This document shows, piece by piece, positions 34,826 to 44,637 of a DNA stretch of 64,000 bases. The DNA comes from Cordylochernes scorpioides (lineage: Eukaryota; Arthropoda; Arachnida; Pseudoscorpiones; Chernetidae). The stretch is from the NCBI GenBank assembly GCA_030710605.1, contig CP092884.1, positions 16,597,483 to 16,661,482 of the forward strand. Reading direction: 5' to 3'. The position numbers were made by a program, and so were the translations under genes. Below the pieces are notes generated by a model. The model saw nothing but the letters and a program-made list of their open reading frames with translations. It was not told where the DNA came from and did not search any database. Positions within the stretch are counted from its first letter, which is position 1; every line of letters begins with the position of its first letter.

Positions 34826-35177
34826 ATTTCAAAGAAGGGATTATATTATTAACAAAGAGAAGATAGTTTCAATCGTTTTTTGATGCAACTTCTGAAAAAC
34901 TTAGGGCTTAGGATACATTGACTTTATATTCTCTTGAAAGCAGCTAAGAACATTGGAATAAGACATTTATCTAACTGGATTATTGAATTCAATCATGATC
35001 TTGAATAGATTTGGCAGGTTTTTATTTATCAATACAATATGAATTTTTGTCTAACTTCAATTGAAATATTGTTGGGTTGAAGACCTCTGCTAAAAATGTG
35101 CGCTACGTGGAAATTAGAGATATAGGATAACCTCCAATTCTCCCTCTGTCCCCGGCCTAATCGCCTCTCTTAATCGA
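34826..35177. other. No gene recognised
   Basis: AT-rich lead-in to the haspin-like fragment; no coding signal. Confidence 0.5.
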
Positions 35178-35426
35178 GTATTTCATTAATACAGATACAA
35201 CGAGACGAAAATATAGAGATGCAGGAATTCACGGCCGTTGCTTTAGTTATAATAGTGTTATCTTCAAAGTTTCACAACTCCGTACAAATAGCCAATCGGA
35301 ATATTCATTCGATCTAGTAAAGTTTCTCAACGAGATGACTATTTCTAAGAAGTTGAATTATCTGTATGGTGCAAGTAATAATCAATCGCAAGGGTTCTCT
35401 AGGCTATGGAATTCCTGGCTGGTATA
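35178..35426 (+). pseudogene. Haspin-like kinase fragment
   Basis: About 245 bp matching codons ~64-146 of the intact gene at 36091, same strand, in one open frame without stops. Preserved words include GRCFSYN, SQSEYSF, SKKLNYLYGA and GFSRLWNSWLV. The glycine loop is damaged: the first glycine of GKGIQG is lost (DAGIHG). Homology starts abruptly near TATTTCATTAAT and ends just before GTATATAT, so it could be an old exon with a splice donor or simply a broken duplicate. I favour a broken duplicate. Confidence 0.75.
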
Positions 35427-35544
35427 TATATGGCGCGTATATTTTTAATAAGGCTTATAAGAGATATCATTCTTTACCCCATCGTAAAACGGGATGATAT
35501 TCTAATTGATATAATAATAATATAAAAGTGTATATATGCAAATA

Positions 35545-35594
35545 CAGTAGAACCTCCCTTTAGTGGACACCCCGCTAGTGGACACTTCACCATA
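35545..35594 (+). repeat. Possible pogo-like terminal repeat
   Basis: CAGTAGAACCTCCCTTTAGT follows TA and resembles the terminal repeats of pogo-like MITEs. The partner end is not found, and a Copia relic starts right after it, so this is weak. Confidence 0.2.
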
Positions 35595-35815
35595 TATTTG
35601 GTATAACAGCAACCAGTCTGGCCTTTTTGATATATACCATCATTGAATGTTTTCTACATACTGTAGACCTATTTACTGTGGATAACTTTCACACGATTTT
35701 CTCTTGATGCTAGTGTCCATACTTTATGTTTCTTTATCTCACCGAGCTCTTCTTCCATTGCTTTGAGCCATTCATTTATTTCTCCACTATCCATCGCTTC
35801 TTAAAAATTCTCCGG
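35595..35815 (-). pseudogene. Copia-type reverse transcriptase fragment
   Basis: The minus strand reads EAMDSGEINEWLKAMEEELG, then KKHKVWTL, KVIHSK-stop-VYS and, after a frameshift, KARLVAV. This is the start of the Copia (Ty1-type) reverse transcriptase, where W..AM..E, TW.L and KW.Y..K....KARLVA are conserved. Two nonsense codons and one frameshift are present. No LTR is seen nearby. Confidence 0.65.
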
Positions 35816-36090
35816 AATATAATAGGGGGAAACCACAGTTCATAAATACTGGACATTCTTGGCCATTTTCTGGTGGGCCTTCTTACGGCGAGGTCTCTGT
35901 TTAAATATAATATTTTTAAATTAAAAAAATAAAATTTGAATTTGAATAAGAATAAAAATTGAGAAAACAGATTTATGCATCAATCTGTGATGAAGATTTC
36001 CTTATTAAATATTCATTATTAATTTTTACACGCGCTGTGTTTACTCTATACATTTTGAAATATAGTTTTAAAAATATATATTGAAGGAAA

Positions 36091-37092
36091 ATGTCATTCA
36101 ATATAGCGAGATGGTTGTTTCAAACCAGTTCACGAAGAACATTCAGCAGAATTGCTTCAAAAGTTAATAAAAGTGATGAATTCGAAAAACTACAAACACG
36201 TGTTAATTGTCGCTACAGGGATACTTTCAACAGAATCCTCGACCAATGTGGTCAACGCTACCATTCTGAGTTTGATGAGATTTTTATTAATACAGATCCC
36301 ACGAGACTAAAATATAGAGGAAAAGGAATACAAGGCCGTTGCTTTAGTTATAATAACAATAGCTTCAAAGTTTCACAACTCCGTTCAAATAGCCAATCGG
36401 AATATTCATTCACTTTAGTAAAGGCTCTCAATGAGGTGAATGTTTCTAAGAAGTTGAATTATCTGTATGGTGCAAATAATAATCAATCTCAAGGGTTCTC
36501 TAGGCTATGGAATTCCTGGCTGGTATGGGATTATCCTCAGAATTTTCCCGAACCCTTGAGCTTTTATCCAAAGAAAAAATACATTTACATGGTATTGGAG
36601 ATGGAAGACTGTGGATTACCCTTAAATAAAGTAGTAAAAGCTAAAGGACTAACTTCAGAGCAAGTATTGAGTATTGCGGCACAGGTTGGTCTTGCGCTAT
36701 CCGCAGCTGAGGGGTCATGCAAATTTGAACATCGGGATCTTCATCCAGGCAATATCCTGCTGTCCTCAACCGATAAGAACTTTGTAGAAACTGTAATCAA
36801 TGGTCAGATGTACAGAACAAAGTTACATGGCTACAAGGCCTCCATCATTGACTTTGGAAAGTCTCGTGTTGCGGATAACTTTTCTGACTTGTCAATTAGA
36901 AGCTCCTTATTATCTACTTCGAAATCTATCCAGAAAGGAAATCTGAAATATCTTTGTGAAATATTCAGGGAAATTAACTGGTATAATACAGTTTTCATGG
37001 AAGACTGGCAGAAAAAGTTGGATAATGCGCATACTACCCATAGTAACTGCTTAGATTTCGTAACAGACTTCCTCGAAGAATGGACCCTGTGA
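36091..37092 (+). CDS. Haspin-like serine/threonine kinase
   Basis: A single exon of 333 codons. Kinase motifs are complete: glycine loop GKGIQG (77-82), lysine in SFKVSQL (K93), helix C glutamate in NEVNVSKKL (E115), hinge YMVLEMEDCG, catalytic FEHRDLHPGN (HRD 214-216, N221) and IIDFGKSR (DFG 254-256). FEHRDLH-GN is close to haspin, the kinase that phosphorylates histone H3 Thr3 in mitosis. Classical haspins have a DYT-type motif where this has DFG, and most carry a long N-terminal region that is absent here. The start is chosen at an ATG in an AAAATGT context. No introns, so it could be a retrogene; the nearby fragment (35178) and UTR copy (40837) show local duplication. It is the best candidate for an expressed gene here. 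Confidence 0.85.
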   Translation: MSFNIARWLFQTSSRRTFSRIASKVNKSDEFEKLQTRVNCRYRDTFNRILDQCGQRYHSEFDEIFINTDPTRLKYRGKGIQGRCFSYNNNSFKVSQLRSNSQSEYSFTLVKALNEVNVSKKLNYLYGANNNQSQGFSRLWNSWLVWDYPQNFPEPLSFYPKKKYIYMVLEMEDCGLPLNKVVKAKGLTSEQVLSIAAQVGLALSAAEGSCKFEHRDLHPGNILLSSTDKNFVETVINGQMYRTKLHGYKASIIDFGKSRVADNFSDLSIRSSLLSTSKSIQKGNLKYLCEIFREINWYNTVFMEDWQKKLDNAHTTHSNCLDFVTDFLEEWTL

Positions 37093-37245
37093 GTGGAGCC
37101 CTGTGACACCTTTTCATCAACTCTGTTCTCTTATAAATCTGAGTTCCCCAAATTCCTGTAAATATGTAAAAATACATTATAATCACGACATTGTAAATAT
37201 TAGTATTAGCGAACATTTATATTGTTATAATTCATTTATATTTTT

Positions 37246-37327
37246 GATTGTAGATCTGTTTACTAAATGGGCCGTTCTTCTATAGTTTACAATTTATAAT
37301 TGTTCTGAAATAAAATTAGTTGTCATA
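37246..37327 (+). repeat. 3' UTR block duplicated at 40837
   Basis: GATTGTAGATCTGTT, GTTCTTCTATAG, ATAATTGTTCTGAAATAAAA and GTCATACCA are shared with 40837-40917 in the same orientation. Identity begins at GATTGTAG on both sides. Confidence 0.65.
37309..37314 (+). promoter_or_regulatory. Polyadenylation signal of the haspin-like gene
   Basis: AATAAA about 220 bp after the stop codon. The surrounding 80 bp, including this signal, is repeated at 40837-40917. Confidence 0.5.
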
Positions 37328-38239
37328 CCAGTTGTTAAATATTTTCTCACTTACATTGTATCTTCTGAGATTTATTGGAAGTGTTGTGTGGAATAAAAGC
37401 AGAGCGACCATTCCCTGACCTTAAAGCTGAATGTTAATAACTCACTGCTATCTTCCATCAAAAATAAAAATATACAAACTGAAGGCTGATTTTATTTTTC
37501 ATTTATAGAAGTTGACTAACAGCTATTTAAAATTTTCAAGAAAAGTCAAACACGTACGCATTTCTCTCCCTCATCATTGTGGTTCAAGCTGTACTTTAAC
37601 GTTTAAGTTCAAAATAACTTTATTAGATATCTCTCAAAAGTGCCACCATGATCATCCTTTATAATCTAAGGATTAGTCGAATTTTTAATTTGATTATTGG
37701 AGCAATTTTCCTCTTTTAATGTAAAGTCTTGAATTCTAGAATGTCCTTTTATTTATTTTGGAAAGGGTTTCTGGATGTGTAATATCAATAGTTATTTTTA
37801 TTCTGTTACCTTCTTCTAATTGAGAGAAAATAAGTTTTGGCTCTTTAAGTTCCCTTTATTGCAATTGTCCTGGCAGGTTCTTTTCATATTAGAATTTTCA
37901 GAGTATTAATAGATATTTTTATTATATACAGTGGTCACACAGCAAATATTTTGTTAATTGGGATATTAGATCTGTGTCTTTTTTTGTTTTTAAAATATTT
38001 TATTTAACTTGCTTTCATGTCTGTCCTCAAATATTGTAATCAATTTTTAGTATACTTATAGTATTAGTATATTAGTATATTTTGTACACTTGTTCGAACC
38101 TGATGACAATATAAGTTTACAAATTTTCAAACTTCTGGGTTGTGAGAATGGCCAGGAACGGACAAATTACCAAATTGTCTTTAACAATTTTATATTTAAT
38201 TTCAATATGCTTCCAGATGACATAAAAGTATGAAGCTTT
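37328..38239 (-). other. Mostly empty; decayed hammerhead motif at 37551-37582
   Basis: On the minus strand 37582-37551: CCACA-ATGATGA-GGGAGA-GAAA-TGCGTA-CGTG. C3 is A and stem II has collapsed, so it is inactive. The neighbouring CAAGAAAAGTC matches the flank of the other copies. The rest is AT-rich. Confidence 0.45.
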
Positions 38240-38506
38240 TAACACTCGTTCATTCCAATAAACAATGGAGGTGTGCAAATTTCAGATTTCGGAGTGACCG
38301 GGATTAAAAAAAATTCTTTGTGGCACGAATTCAAGTCGGAAAATGTTGGAAGTTGCGAATTAATTTTTCCAGATATTGTTCAAGACCCTAAACAAGTTAG
38401 AAATACGAATATTCAGTTTCCAATTAAAGACCTCCTTGGAATTACAAGCAAAAAGTTGTCAAAATTAAATAAATATATTAATATATCTATTGAAAAAGCC
38501 CTGTAA
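38240..38506 (+). CDS. Short open frame, unknown
   Basis: Open from 38243 to the stop at 38506 (about 88 codons): HSFIPINNGGVQISDFGVTG, then WHEFKSENVG and FPIKDLLGITSKKLSKLNK. Composition is protein-like, but I know no domain and there is no ATG near the beginning. It ends 70 bp before the mariner insertion. It could be a 3' exon or part of an older transposon. Confidence 0.25.
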
Positions 38507-38575
38507 GATTTATATATGAATTATATATGAAAAGAAACGCAGCCCTTGATGCTTTGTTTTATTCATATATTAATA

Positions 38576-39873
38576 CAGAGGGTGTTTCCTTTCAAATGAA
38601 ACGATTTCAAACGTCCGTTAGAACTTTATTTTTCGAACGTGAATTTTTTTCATGTGTTCTATGTGCTTCCCCTTCTTCTTGGCTATCTCCCTGCATCGGA
38701 CTTTCCAAGCTGCGAACACTTCCTTGACTTTGGAGAGCGAAACATTCGACCACTCCTCTTGTGCGGCTTTCCAAAGTCCGGCCTCAGTTTTGGGACGTCG
38801 GTTGAAGAGCCGTTGTTTCAACATACCGAACCCGTAAAAATCCAGTGGGCTGGCGTCGGGAGACTTCACTGGAATGTCCGAGTTCCTGATAAAATTTAGG
38901 CCTAGGGTGTCCTTCATTTCTTGTAGGAACTGTTGGGTTTTGTTGGAGGTATGGGAAGAGGCTTTGTCGTGATGAAGGAACACTTTGTCCATTTCCCCTG
39001 GGTAAAGGTCCTTCAGTTGTTCGATGACAGGTTTCAGAACGCATTCTATATAGAATTCTGAGTTCACCTTCACCTTCGATGGAACCTTTATGAGCGGAAG
39101 GACTCCACGGCCAGTCATTACCCCGACAACCATGAAACCTTTAAGGAAAGTTTCGGAGCATTGGTGAACCCAATTATCCGGGACCTGATTGCCTCTTTTG
39201 ATGTAACAGATCTTCCGGATTCCATTGCAATACGTCACATACATCCATGCTTCGTCCAATGTTGCAGTATATTCCGATCTGGAACCGGCCAGGTGTTCCT
39301 CGTAGAGCTTCCGGGCATTCGTTGCACGGTTTTTCATGTGGAAAGGGGTGAGCTTGTGAACCTTGCCTTTTCGTCGGGTATCCAGTTCCAAATCTTTGTG
39401 AATGATGTTATTTATCGTTTTTAGCGATGTTCCACACATTCTGGAAAGTTGGCGCTGAGATGGTGGATTTTCAGTAGTTGCTAGCCGCTTTACATTGGAA
39501 ACCGTGGCGGGGGTCCGCACCGGACGTGGTCGATCGACTTGAAATTTTTGCCCATTGGATTCAGCTTCCCTTTTCTTTCCGATGCCATTTACTACCCTAC
39601 ATATTGTAGCTTTGCCAACATCTAGTCCTTCTGCTTTTAGCTTTTTCACTATGACGCTATAACTGTTTCCTTCTTTGGAAAGCCGCACAAGAGGAGTGGT
39701 CGAATGTTTCGCTCTCCAAAGTCAAGGAAGTGTTCGCAGCTTGGAAAGTCCGATGCAGGGAGATAGCCAAGAAGAAGGGGAAGCACATAGAACACATGAA
39801 AAAAATTCACGTTCGAAAAATAAAGTTCTAACGGACGTTTGAAATCGTTTCATTTGAAAGGAAACACCCTCCG
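38576..39873 (-). mobile_element. Mariner-type transposon with duplicated inverted end
   Basis: Flanked by TA on both sides. The two ends, 38576-38772 and 39679-39873, are inverted copies of about 195 bp, beginning CAGAGGGTGTTTCCTTT at the left (one base differs on the right). Both copies correspond to the 3' end of the transposase gene. The normal 5' terminal repeat and promoter are thus missing, replaced by an inverted 3' end. Confidence 0.85.
38618..39688 (-). CDS. Mariner-family transposase
   Basis: 356 codons without a stop; the catalogued start is GTG, so the true N-terminus is uncertain and is probably lost at the inverted duplication. There are an N-terminal helix-turn-helix (RLSKEGNSYSVIVKKLKAEG, SQRQLSRMCGTSLKTI) and a DDE/D domain with LDEAWMYV, HHDKASSH and KSPDASPLDF. 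By my count 36 residues separate the second and third aspartates. KGFMVVGVMTGRG and the KSPDASP.DF ending fit a mariner/Tc1 branch common in arthropods. The catalytic residues are intact. A small amount of the start is shared with the duplicated end (GTGCGGCTTTCCAAA). Confidence 0.85.
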   Translation of the reverse strand: MRLSKEGNSYSVIVKKLKAEGLDVGKATICRVVNGIGKKREAESNGQKFQVDRPRPVRTPATVSNVKRLATTENPPSQRQLSRMCGTSLKTINNIIHKDLELDTRRKGKVHKLTPFHMKNRATNARKLYEEHLAGSRSEYTATLDEAWMYVTYCNGIRKICYIKRGNQVPDNWVHQCSETFLKGFMVVGVMTGRGVLPLIKVPSKVKVNSEFYIECVLKPVIEQLKDLYPGEMDKVFLHHDKASSHTSNKTQQFLQEMKDTLGLNFIRNSDIPVKSPDASPLDFYGFGMLKQRLFNRRPKTEAGLWKAAQEEWSNVSLSKVKEVFAAWKVRCREIAKKKGKHIEHMKKIHVRKIKF

Positions 39874-40387
39874 TATATCTGTTATAATTCGGTGAAATCT
39901 GGTAGCCAGGTATAAGACATGAAAAATATATTTTTTATATCCCTTTAAAATAAATAAAATAGGCGGAGCAGTTTCTGTGGCGTAATGGCCGACTGATATC
40001 ACACACACACATTGAGAAAGTGATAAAAGTTGCATACTTCTATGTGATACTCGAGGCATATTAAATTAAAAATTTAGAAATAAACATTGGAAATATTTTC
40101 GTACTAAGCCACCCTAACAACCCATAAGTCTGAAAATATGTCAACTTTCATTGTAATCAGGTTCTAACATTCCAGATTTCTACGTGCTCTAGAAGTATAC
40201 TAAATCCCAAATTTTTGCTAAATTGATATGAGCACTTTTACATAGATAATAAATATACTTTTAGGGTGAAGGATTGAGGTCTTATATATTGTGAGAAGAA
40301 AGACAGATAAAGAATTATTTGAAACAAAATGTCCTGATAATACTTTTTTGCACTATTCTTTTTAAATAATTGAGTAGAATTATCTCT
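39874..40387. other. No gene recognised
   Basis: AT-rich; short CA repeat near 40000-40010. Confidence 0.5.
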
Positions 40388-40742
40388 TCTTCTTCTTCCT
40401 TATCTCCACTCAATCATATTAGGGTATCAAGTTGTGACCCTTGATGGTGTCTGTTTGACAGCCATCATGACTGGGTGAAGTATAATGCGTCTGCCTTTGT
40501 CATTTAGACTGGGAGCACTACTCAGTGGCAGGCCGACTTAGCTCCAAAAGAAATGGCCGCCTCTGACATGAGGAACAGACGCCATGTCCTAACATGGAGT
40601 GCAAACGCTGCTCATCCTGTATCCCTGGATTAGGAGCCCTTACAGGGTACTATCAGCCGGGCCAGCTGAGCCCAGGTTTTTTAGTGAGCTTGTTACTGCT
40701 CCCCCTCCTCCTTTTTCATCCGAGCTTGGGACCGGCAAAGAA
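40388..40742 (+). repeat. Dispersed repeat C, copy 2
   Basis: Fuller copy of the repeat at 6061-6365, same orientation, with an extra ~70 bp (TATCAAGTTGTGACCCTTGA region) after the TTC tract. It ends at GGGACCGGCAA in both copies. Confidence 0.65.
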
Positions 40743-40836
40743 TTATCTAATTATTTTAAGAAAACATATAGTCGCTCTTGGTGGAACATGTTTATTATTT
40801 AGACATTTAAAAGTAAAACTTATGACTGGCTGTGAT

Positions 40837-40917
40837 TGTAGATCTGTTAACTGAATAGGCAGTTCTTCTATAGATTATAATTTATAATTGTTCTGAAATA
40901 AAATTAGTGGTCATACC
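40837..40917 (+). repeat. Copy of the haspin-like gene 3' UTR
   Basis: Matches 37246-37327, including AATAAA, with a few substitutions. No kinase coding sequence precedes it; repeat C lies there instead. Confidence 0.65.
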
Positions 40918-40961
40918 ATTCTGAGATTTATATTTTCTACAAGTCAATTCTATTTAAAATA

Positions 40962-41086
40962 CAGTAGAACTTGGAAAATTCTAACATCATTAACTTGAAT
41001 ATTTATCTTGGTCCTTTTTATTAAAAACCATTTTATTTCGAATTTTATATTGGTCTTTTGGGCATTGAATCATCCAAGTTAGACTG
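40962..41086. mobile_element. 125-bp MITE
   Basis: CAGTAGAACTTGGA at the left and its imperfect complement TCCAAGTTAGACTG at the right, with TA on both sides. TA target sites and a CAG start fit Tc1/mariner/pogo-type MITEs. No coding. Confidence 0.65.
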
Positions 41087-41727
41087 TATAATAAATATAA
41101 ATGAAAGAAAATCCACAGATATAATTGTGAAGAAATACTCAAAGATGTTAATGTGGGAATATGGAGCGAGCAAAAAATGTGAAAAAAAAATGAAATTCAA
41201 ATTGTCTCATTAAAAAGTTATGTCGAGAAAATGAAAGTAGAGGCATAGAAATGTGAAATATTGTAGCACATATGAGAATCACAAAGATTGAGATTTAATT
41301 TTGAGACCGAAGACATTCAGAAAATGTCAGAGTATTTATTAGAATGGTTTTATTAATAAACTTATTTTTAAAAGGATATGGCGCTTGATCTCCTGATTAT
41401 GTGATAAAAATGTTGATGGAGTTAGAGTAGTTATATTTTTTATGTTGATCAATTTGAAATTTCATTTTTTTTATAATTTTCCTTTGCATGTGCGATGTGT
41501 GTTACAGTTTTATACTTTTATTTATTTAGTTGAAGATAAAACTTTAATAAAGCTAAGAACTGGCTGCGTTCTAGACCCCGTTCTTAGAACTGGCTGCTAT
41601 TCTAGATCAAAATGATTACAAAATAAAAGCCGAAATTACATAGTGAATTTCATTGCTTAAAATAAAATAGAGAGCGTATAAGTCAGCGGTCATAAAAATT
41701 ATATGTGTGATTAAAAGGTAAAAAAAG
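41087..41727. other. No gene recognised
   Basis: AT-rich. A local duplication of 'gaactggctg' with 'ttctaga' words lies at 41560-41605. Confidence 0.5.
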
Positions 41728-42010
41728 GGGGTCGGTGGAAGGATAGTCTAAACCGTTGGTTTTCGACCGCTACGACCCGGGTTCGATTCTCGCATTAGGC
41801 ACTTTTTTTCTGATAAATGATCACTGATTCTTGTAAAAGTCCAACCCCACCAGCGAGTGCAAATTACCAAACAGGGCTCTGGCCCATTTATAAGTGCAAA
41901 GTCGAACTGCTTCTCATGTGTAGACATGTGGAGCACTTACAGTAAAAAGCAGTCGCCTTCTTCTACCCACCATGATTATCATTGCCTGTACCACGTGTAC
42001 TATGGATAAG
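41728..42010 (+). mobile_element. tRNA-derived SINE, copy 3 (well kept)
   Basis: The head begins GGTCGGTGGAAGGATAGTCT and has box B GGTTCGATTCT. The body carries CCAACCCCACCAGCGAGTGC and the tail CATGATTATCAT with CCACGTGTACTATGGATAAG, followed by an A-rich tail. This is the most complete plus-strand copy. Confidence 0.82.
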
Positions 42011-42650
42011 AAAAAAAGGTCAAAATTATTAATTGTGTAATTAATAATTAAGTCAGTTTCTGCGTGTTTAGTCATACATTAACATGTTTATTCATGTTAA
42101 TAAAATTTCATAATATAATTGGCTATTATTTTCTCATATACAATAGAGACTCCCATGAAAGACGGCCTCAAAAATTACGGCAAACATGGTCTCTCATCAA
42201 AGACTCTGTCATGATCAGTCAGGGATGATAGGTTATGGTAGATTCTTACAAGGCAAAAATAGGTGTTCACATTAATAATTATGTAACCTACATAGGTTTA
42301 TTAAGTAAACTTTGTGTGGAAAACGTCAATTTGCAGGTTGGCCTTTAGCCTGTACCCAGATATTTTTCCATTTTCTTGATATATCAAGAATAGCCATCCA
42401 CTTGATTTATCAAGAAATTGGGTCAAGATTTGGAATCAGGGAACAGTCTAAATCAATGTTTGATTGATTTCTGTTCCACTAGATGGCGCTCTACCATCTA
42501 AAAAGCATATGTTCTCCTCTCCTGGTATGGATATGCCTTCTTTATTTTTAATATTAACACCTGACCTTTTTATTTTTTCTATTATTTTATACATTAATCG
42601 TTATATATATATATTTTTTATGAAACAAAGTATATATATATATATATATA
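42011..42650 (+). repeat. Hammerhead-family repeat body without ribozyme
   Basis: 42370-42570 has two TTGATnTATCAAGAA palindromes, the body GTTCCACTAGATGGCGCTCT and TTTAATATTAACACCTGACC. Between the palindromes only CCATCCAC of the ribozyme flank remains, so the hammerhead was deleted. A long TA microsatellite follows at 42603-42652. Confidence 0.5.
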
Positions 42651-42652
42651 TA

Positions 42653-43693
42653 TTAAATTTTACAAATCTATAAAATAAGATAATTGCTCCAAATATAAAC
42701 ATTTGTTTACGTAAAAATAAATTTTGTTTATGTGTGGAAAATGCACGACTTCAAACTTTTTAAGATTTTGACCCCAAATCTACCAGCAATAATGCAAAGG
42801 TTTTACATATCTTTATTATGAAAATACATATGTTTCATTCAATTTAAAAGATCAGATTTCGGAATTCCTATAGGGACCTATGGGAAGCCTTAGAAAAAAT
42901 ATTTACATCTAAAATATGGCTTTTTAAAAAACGTATGGTGTTAATCTATTATATTTCTAACTTCCTCAAAACTCTCAACAATTATTTAATTCATAAAGTA
43001 TAACTTAAGAAAAAGGTATCTCCTGATTTGTGCAAGGTATCTTCTGATTGCTTGAGCCATTTGGAATAATTAAAATTCAACAATTATTTGAGATTTAATC
43101 GACAGATGGTACAAGCAATAAGCAACTTCTAGTTGTTTGATAATGAGATACTTTTATGTATTCACTAAATTTAGTAAAATTTCACCTTCATAATATATTT
43201 TTTCAAAGTATGATTTATTATTCACACAATTATCCCTAGACGAGATATCGCGTTTTGTGTGTTGAAATAAAATTTAAAAAACATAATTTATTAGTGTTAA
43301 AAATATTAATTTTATTTTACTCCAAATATACGCGGTTAAAGGAGCGGTAAAATAGCCACCGAGCTACATGTATAGAAAGCAGTTCCATTTTGCACTTTAA
43401 AAAATGCCAGAGCCCCTTTTGTTACCTGCATCTACTGTTGTGATCTAAATTTGCAAAATAGAGATGGCCATTGAAGTTATTACTTTATTAAAAATGCTTA
43501 AAGCGGGATTCGATGCAGGTCTTGGATGTAGAAATAGCCAGTTTATATCAATTCTACTCCCACTGTTGCATGTTGCAATAAAATTTTTACAGAAAGATAA
43601 TTTGCAAATAGTAAAAAATAAGCCGTTATTCGCTCAAACGATCGCTATTTTTTAATAATTAGTAAAAATACGATAATATCGGCTGTTGTTTCT
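42653..43693. other. No gene recognised
   Basis: AT-rich; a degenerate GTATCTCCTGAT pair near 43015-43045 resembles the outer part of the hammerhead-family body. The frame 43464-43655 has no motif. Confidence 0.45.
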
Positions 43694-43996
43694 GCTTATC
43701 CCTAGTACAAGTGGTACAGGCCATGATAATCATGGTGGGTAGAAGTATGAGACTGCTTTTACTGTGATTACACCACATGTCTACACATGGGAAAAGCAAG
43801 TCGACTTTGCACTTACAAATGTGCCAGAGGCCCGTTTGGTTATTTGCACTCGCTAGTGAGGTTGGACCTTTGCAAGAATCGGGGCCTATTTGAGCATTTG
43901 TTTTTTAAATCAGAAAAAAGTGCCAATTGCGGGAATCGAACCCGGGTCGTAGCGGTCAAAAACCAACGGTTTAGACCATCCTTCCACCGAACCTCG
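43694..43996 (-). mobile_element. tRNA-derived SINE, copy 4
   Basis: Minus-strand head with ATGGTCTAAACCGTTGG and box B GGTTCGATTCCC. The body and tail match copy 3 throughout. Both Pol III boxes look intact. Confidence 0.82.
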
Positions 43997-44584
43997 TCTA
44001 GGTTATTATATTATCGAATTACTTAGAAATATTTGAATGTTTTCTTTTCTATAAATAACATCTATTTGATTTTTAAGGTTTTCGAGTTTTAACCTTCATA
44101 GAAATACATCCTATACCACGATAACAAATATAAGATAGTCTGAAACACGTATGAGGTTGGTTTTCTTGGCATAATTCGTTAAAAAAATTAACGTTTCGTT
44201 GATGTACATTAAGATAGGTAGAGTTATAACTATTAATGTTTGGTTATATGGTATTTGTATGTAATTTTGTATAAATTTTGAACACATATGTAGCGCTGAT
44301 ACAATTATTACTAAGTGTCCATATATGCGAAACATATAATTGGTATATGTTATCCCAACATAGACTGATTAACAAGTGCTTTGATATTAAGTTTAACTCC
44401 TTCTTTGAGTATATTCTAAATTTATCTTGAAAGTAAAATGTGAGAATAAAACCATATAAAACATATATATATAATAAATATCAGAACGATGCATAATGTG
44501 TATTATTCCAGTAGAAACTTTAATAATAGCAGTGAGGAAGAATGAGCAACAAAACCAGTATTTGCAAACTCAAACAAGAGCCAA
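43997..44584. other. No gene recognised
   Basis: AT-rich; no repeats shared with the window. Confidence 0.5.
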
Positions 44585-44637
44585 CCTTTGTCCAATGGTT
44601 TCGGGTATGGCCCTCATCAGTAAAAGGGTTTAAAGTT
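44585..44637 (-). ncRNA. Hammerhead-like motif with intact core
   Basis: Minus strand: CCTTTTA, CTGATGA (perfect core), GGG-CCATA-CCC (stem II, 3 bp), GAAA, CCATTGGAC, AAAGG. Stem I can pair CCTTT with AAAGG. The linker between GAAA and stem I is about three bases longer than in the 28.2-kb copy, and no clear NUH cleavage triplet with an A15.1 partner is formed. It is probably a diverged copy. Confidence 0.45.

Noticed and set aside
37103-37285. VDLFTKW in the frame after the haspin stop, reminiscent of an integrase motif
   Set aside because: Only seven residues match, no other integrase motif is near, and the duplicated copy at 40837 does not keep the frame.
42603-42652. Long TA run as an origin or regulatory site
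   Set aside because: It is a simple microsatellite like several others in the window.
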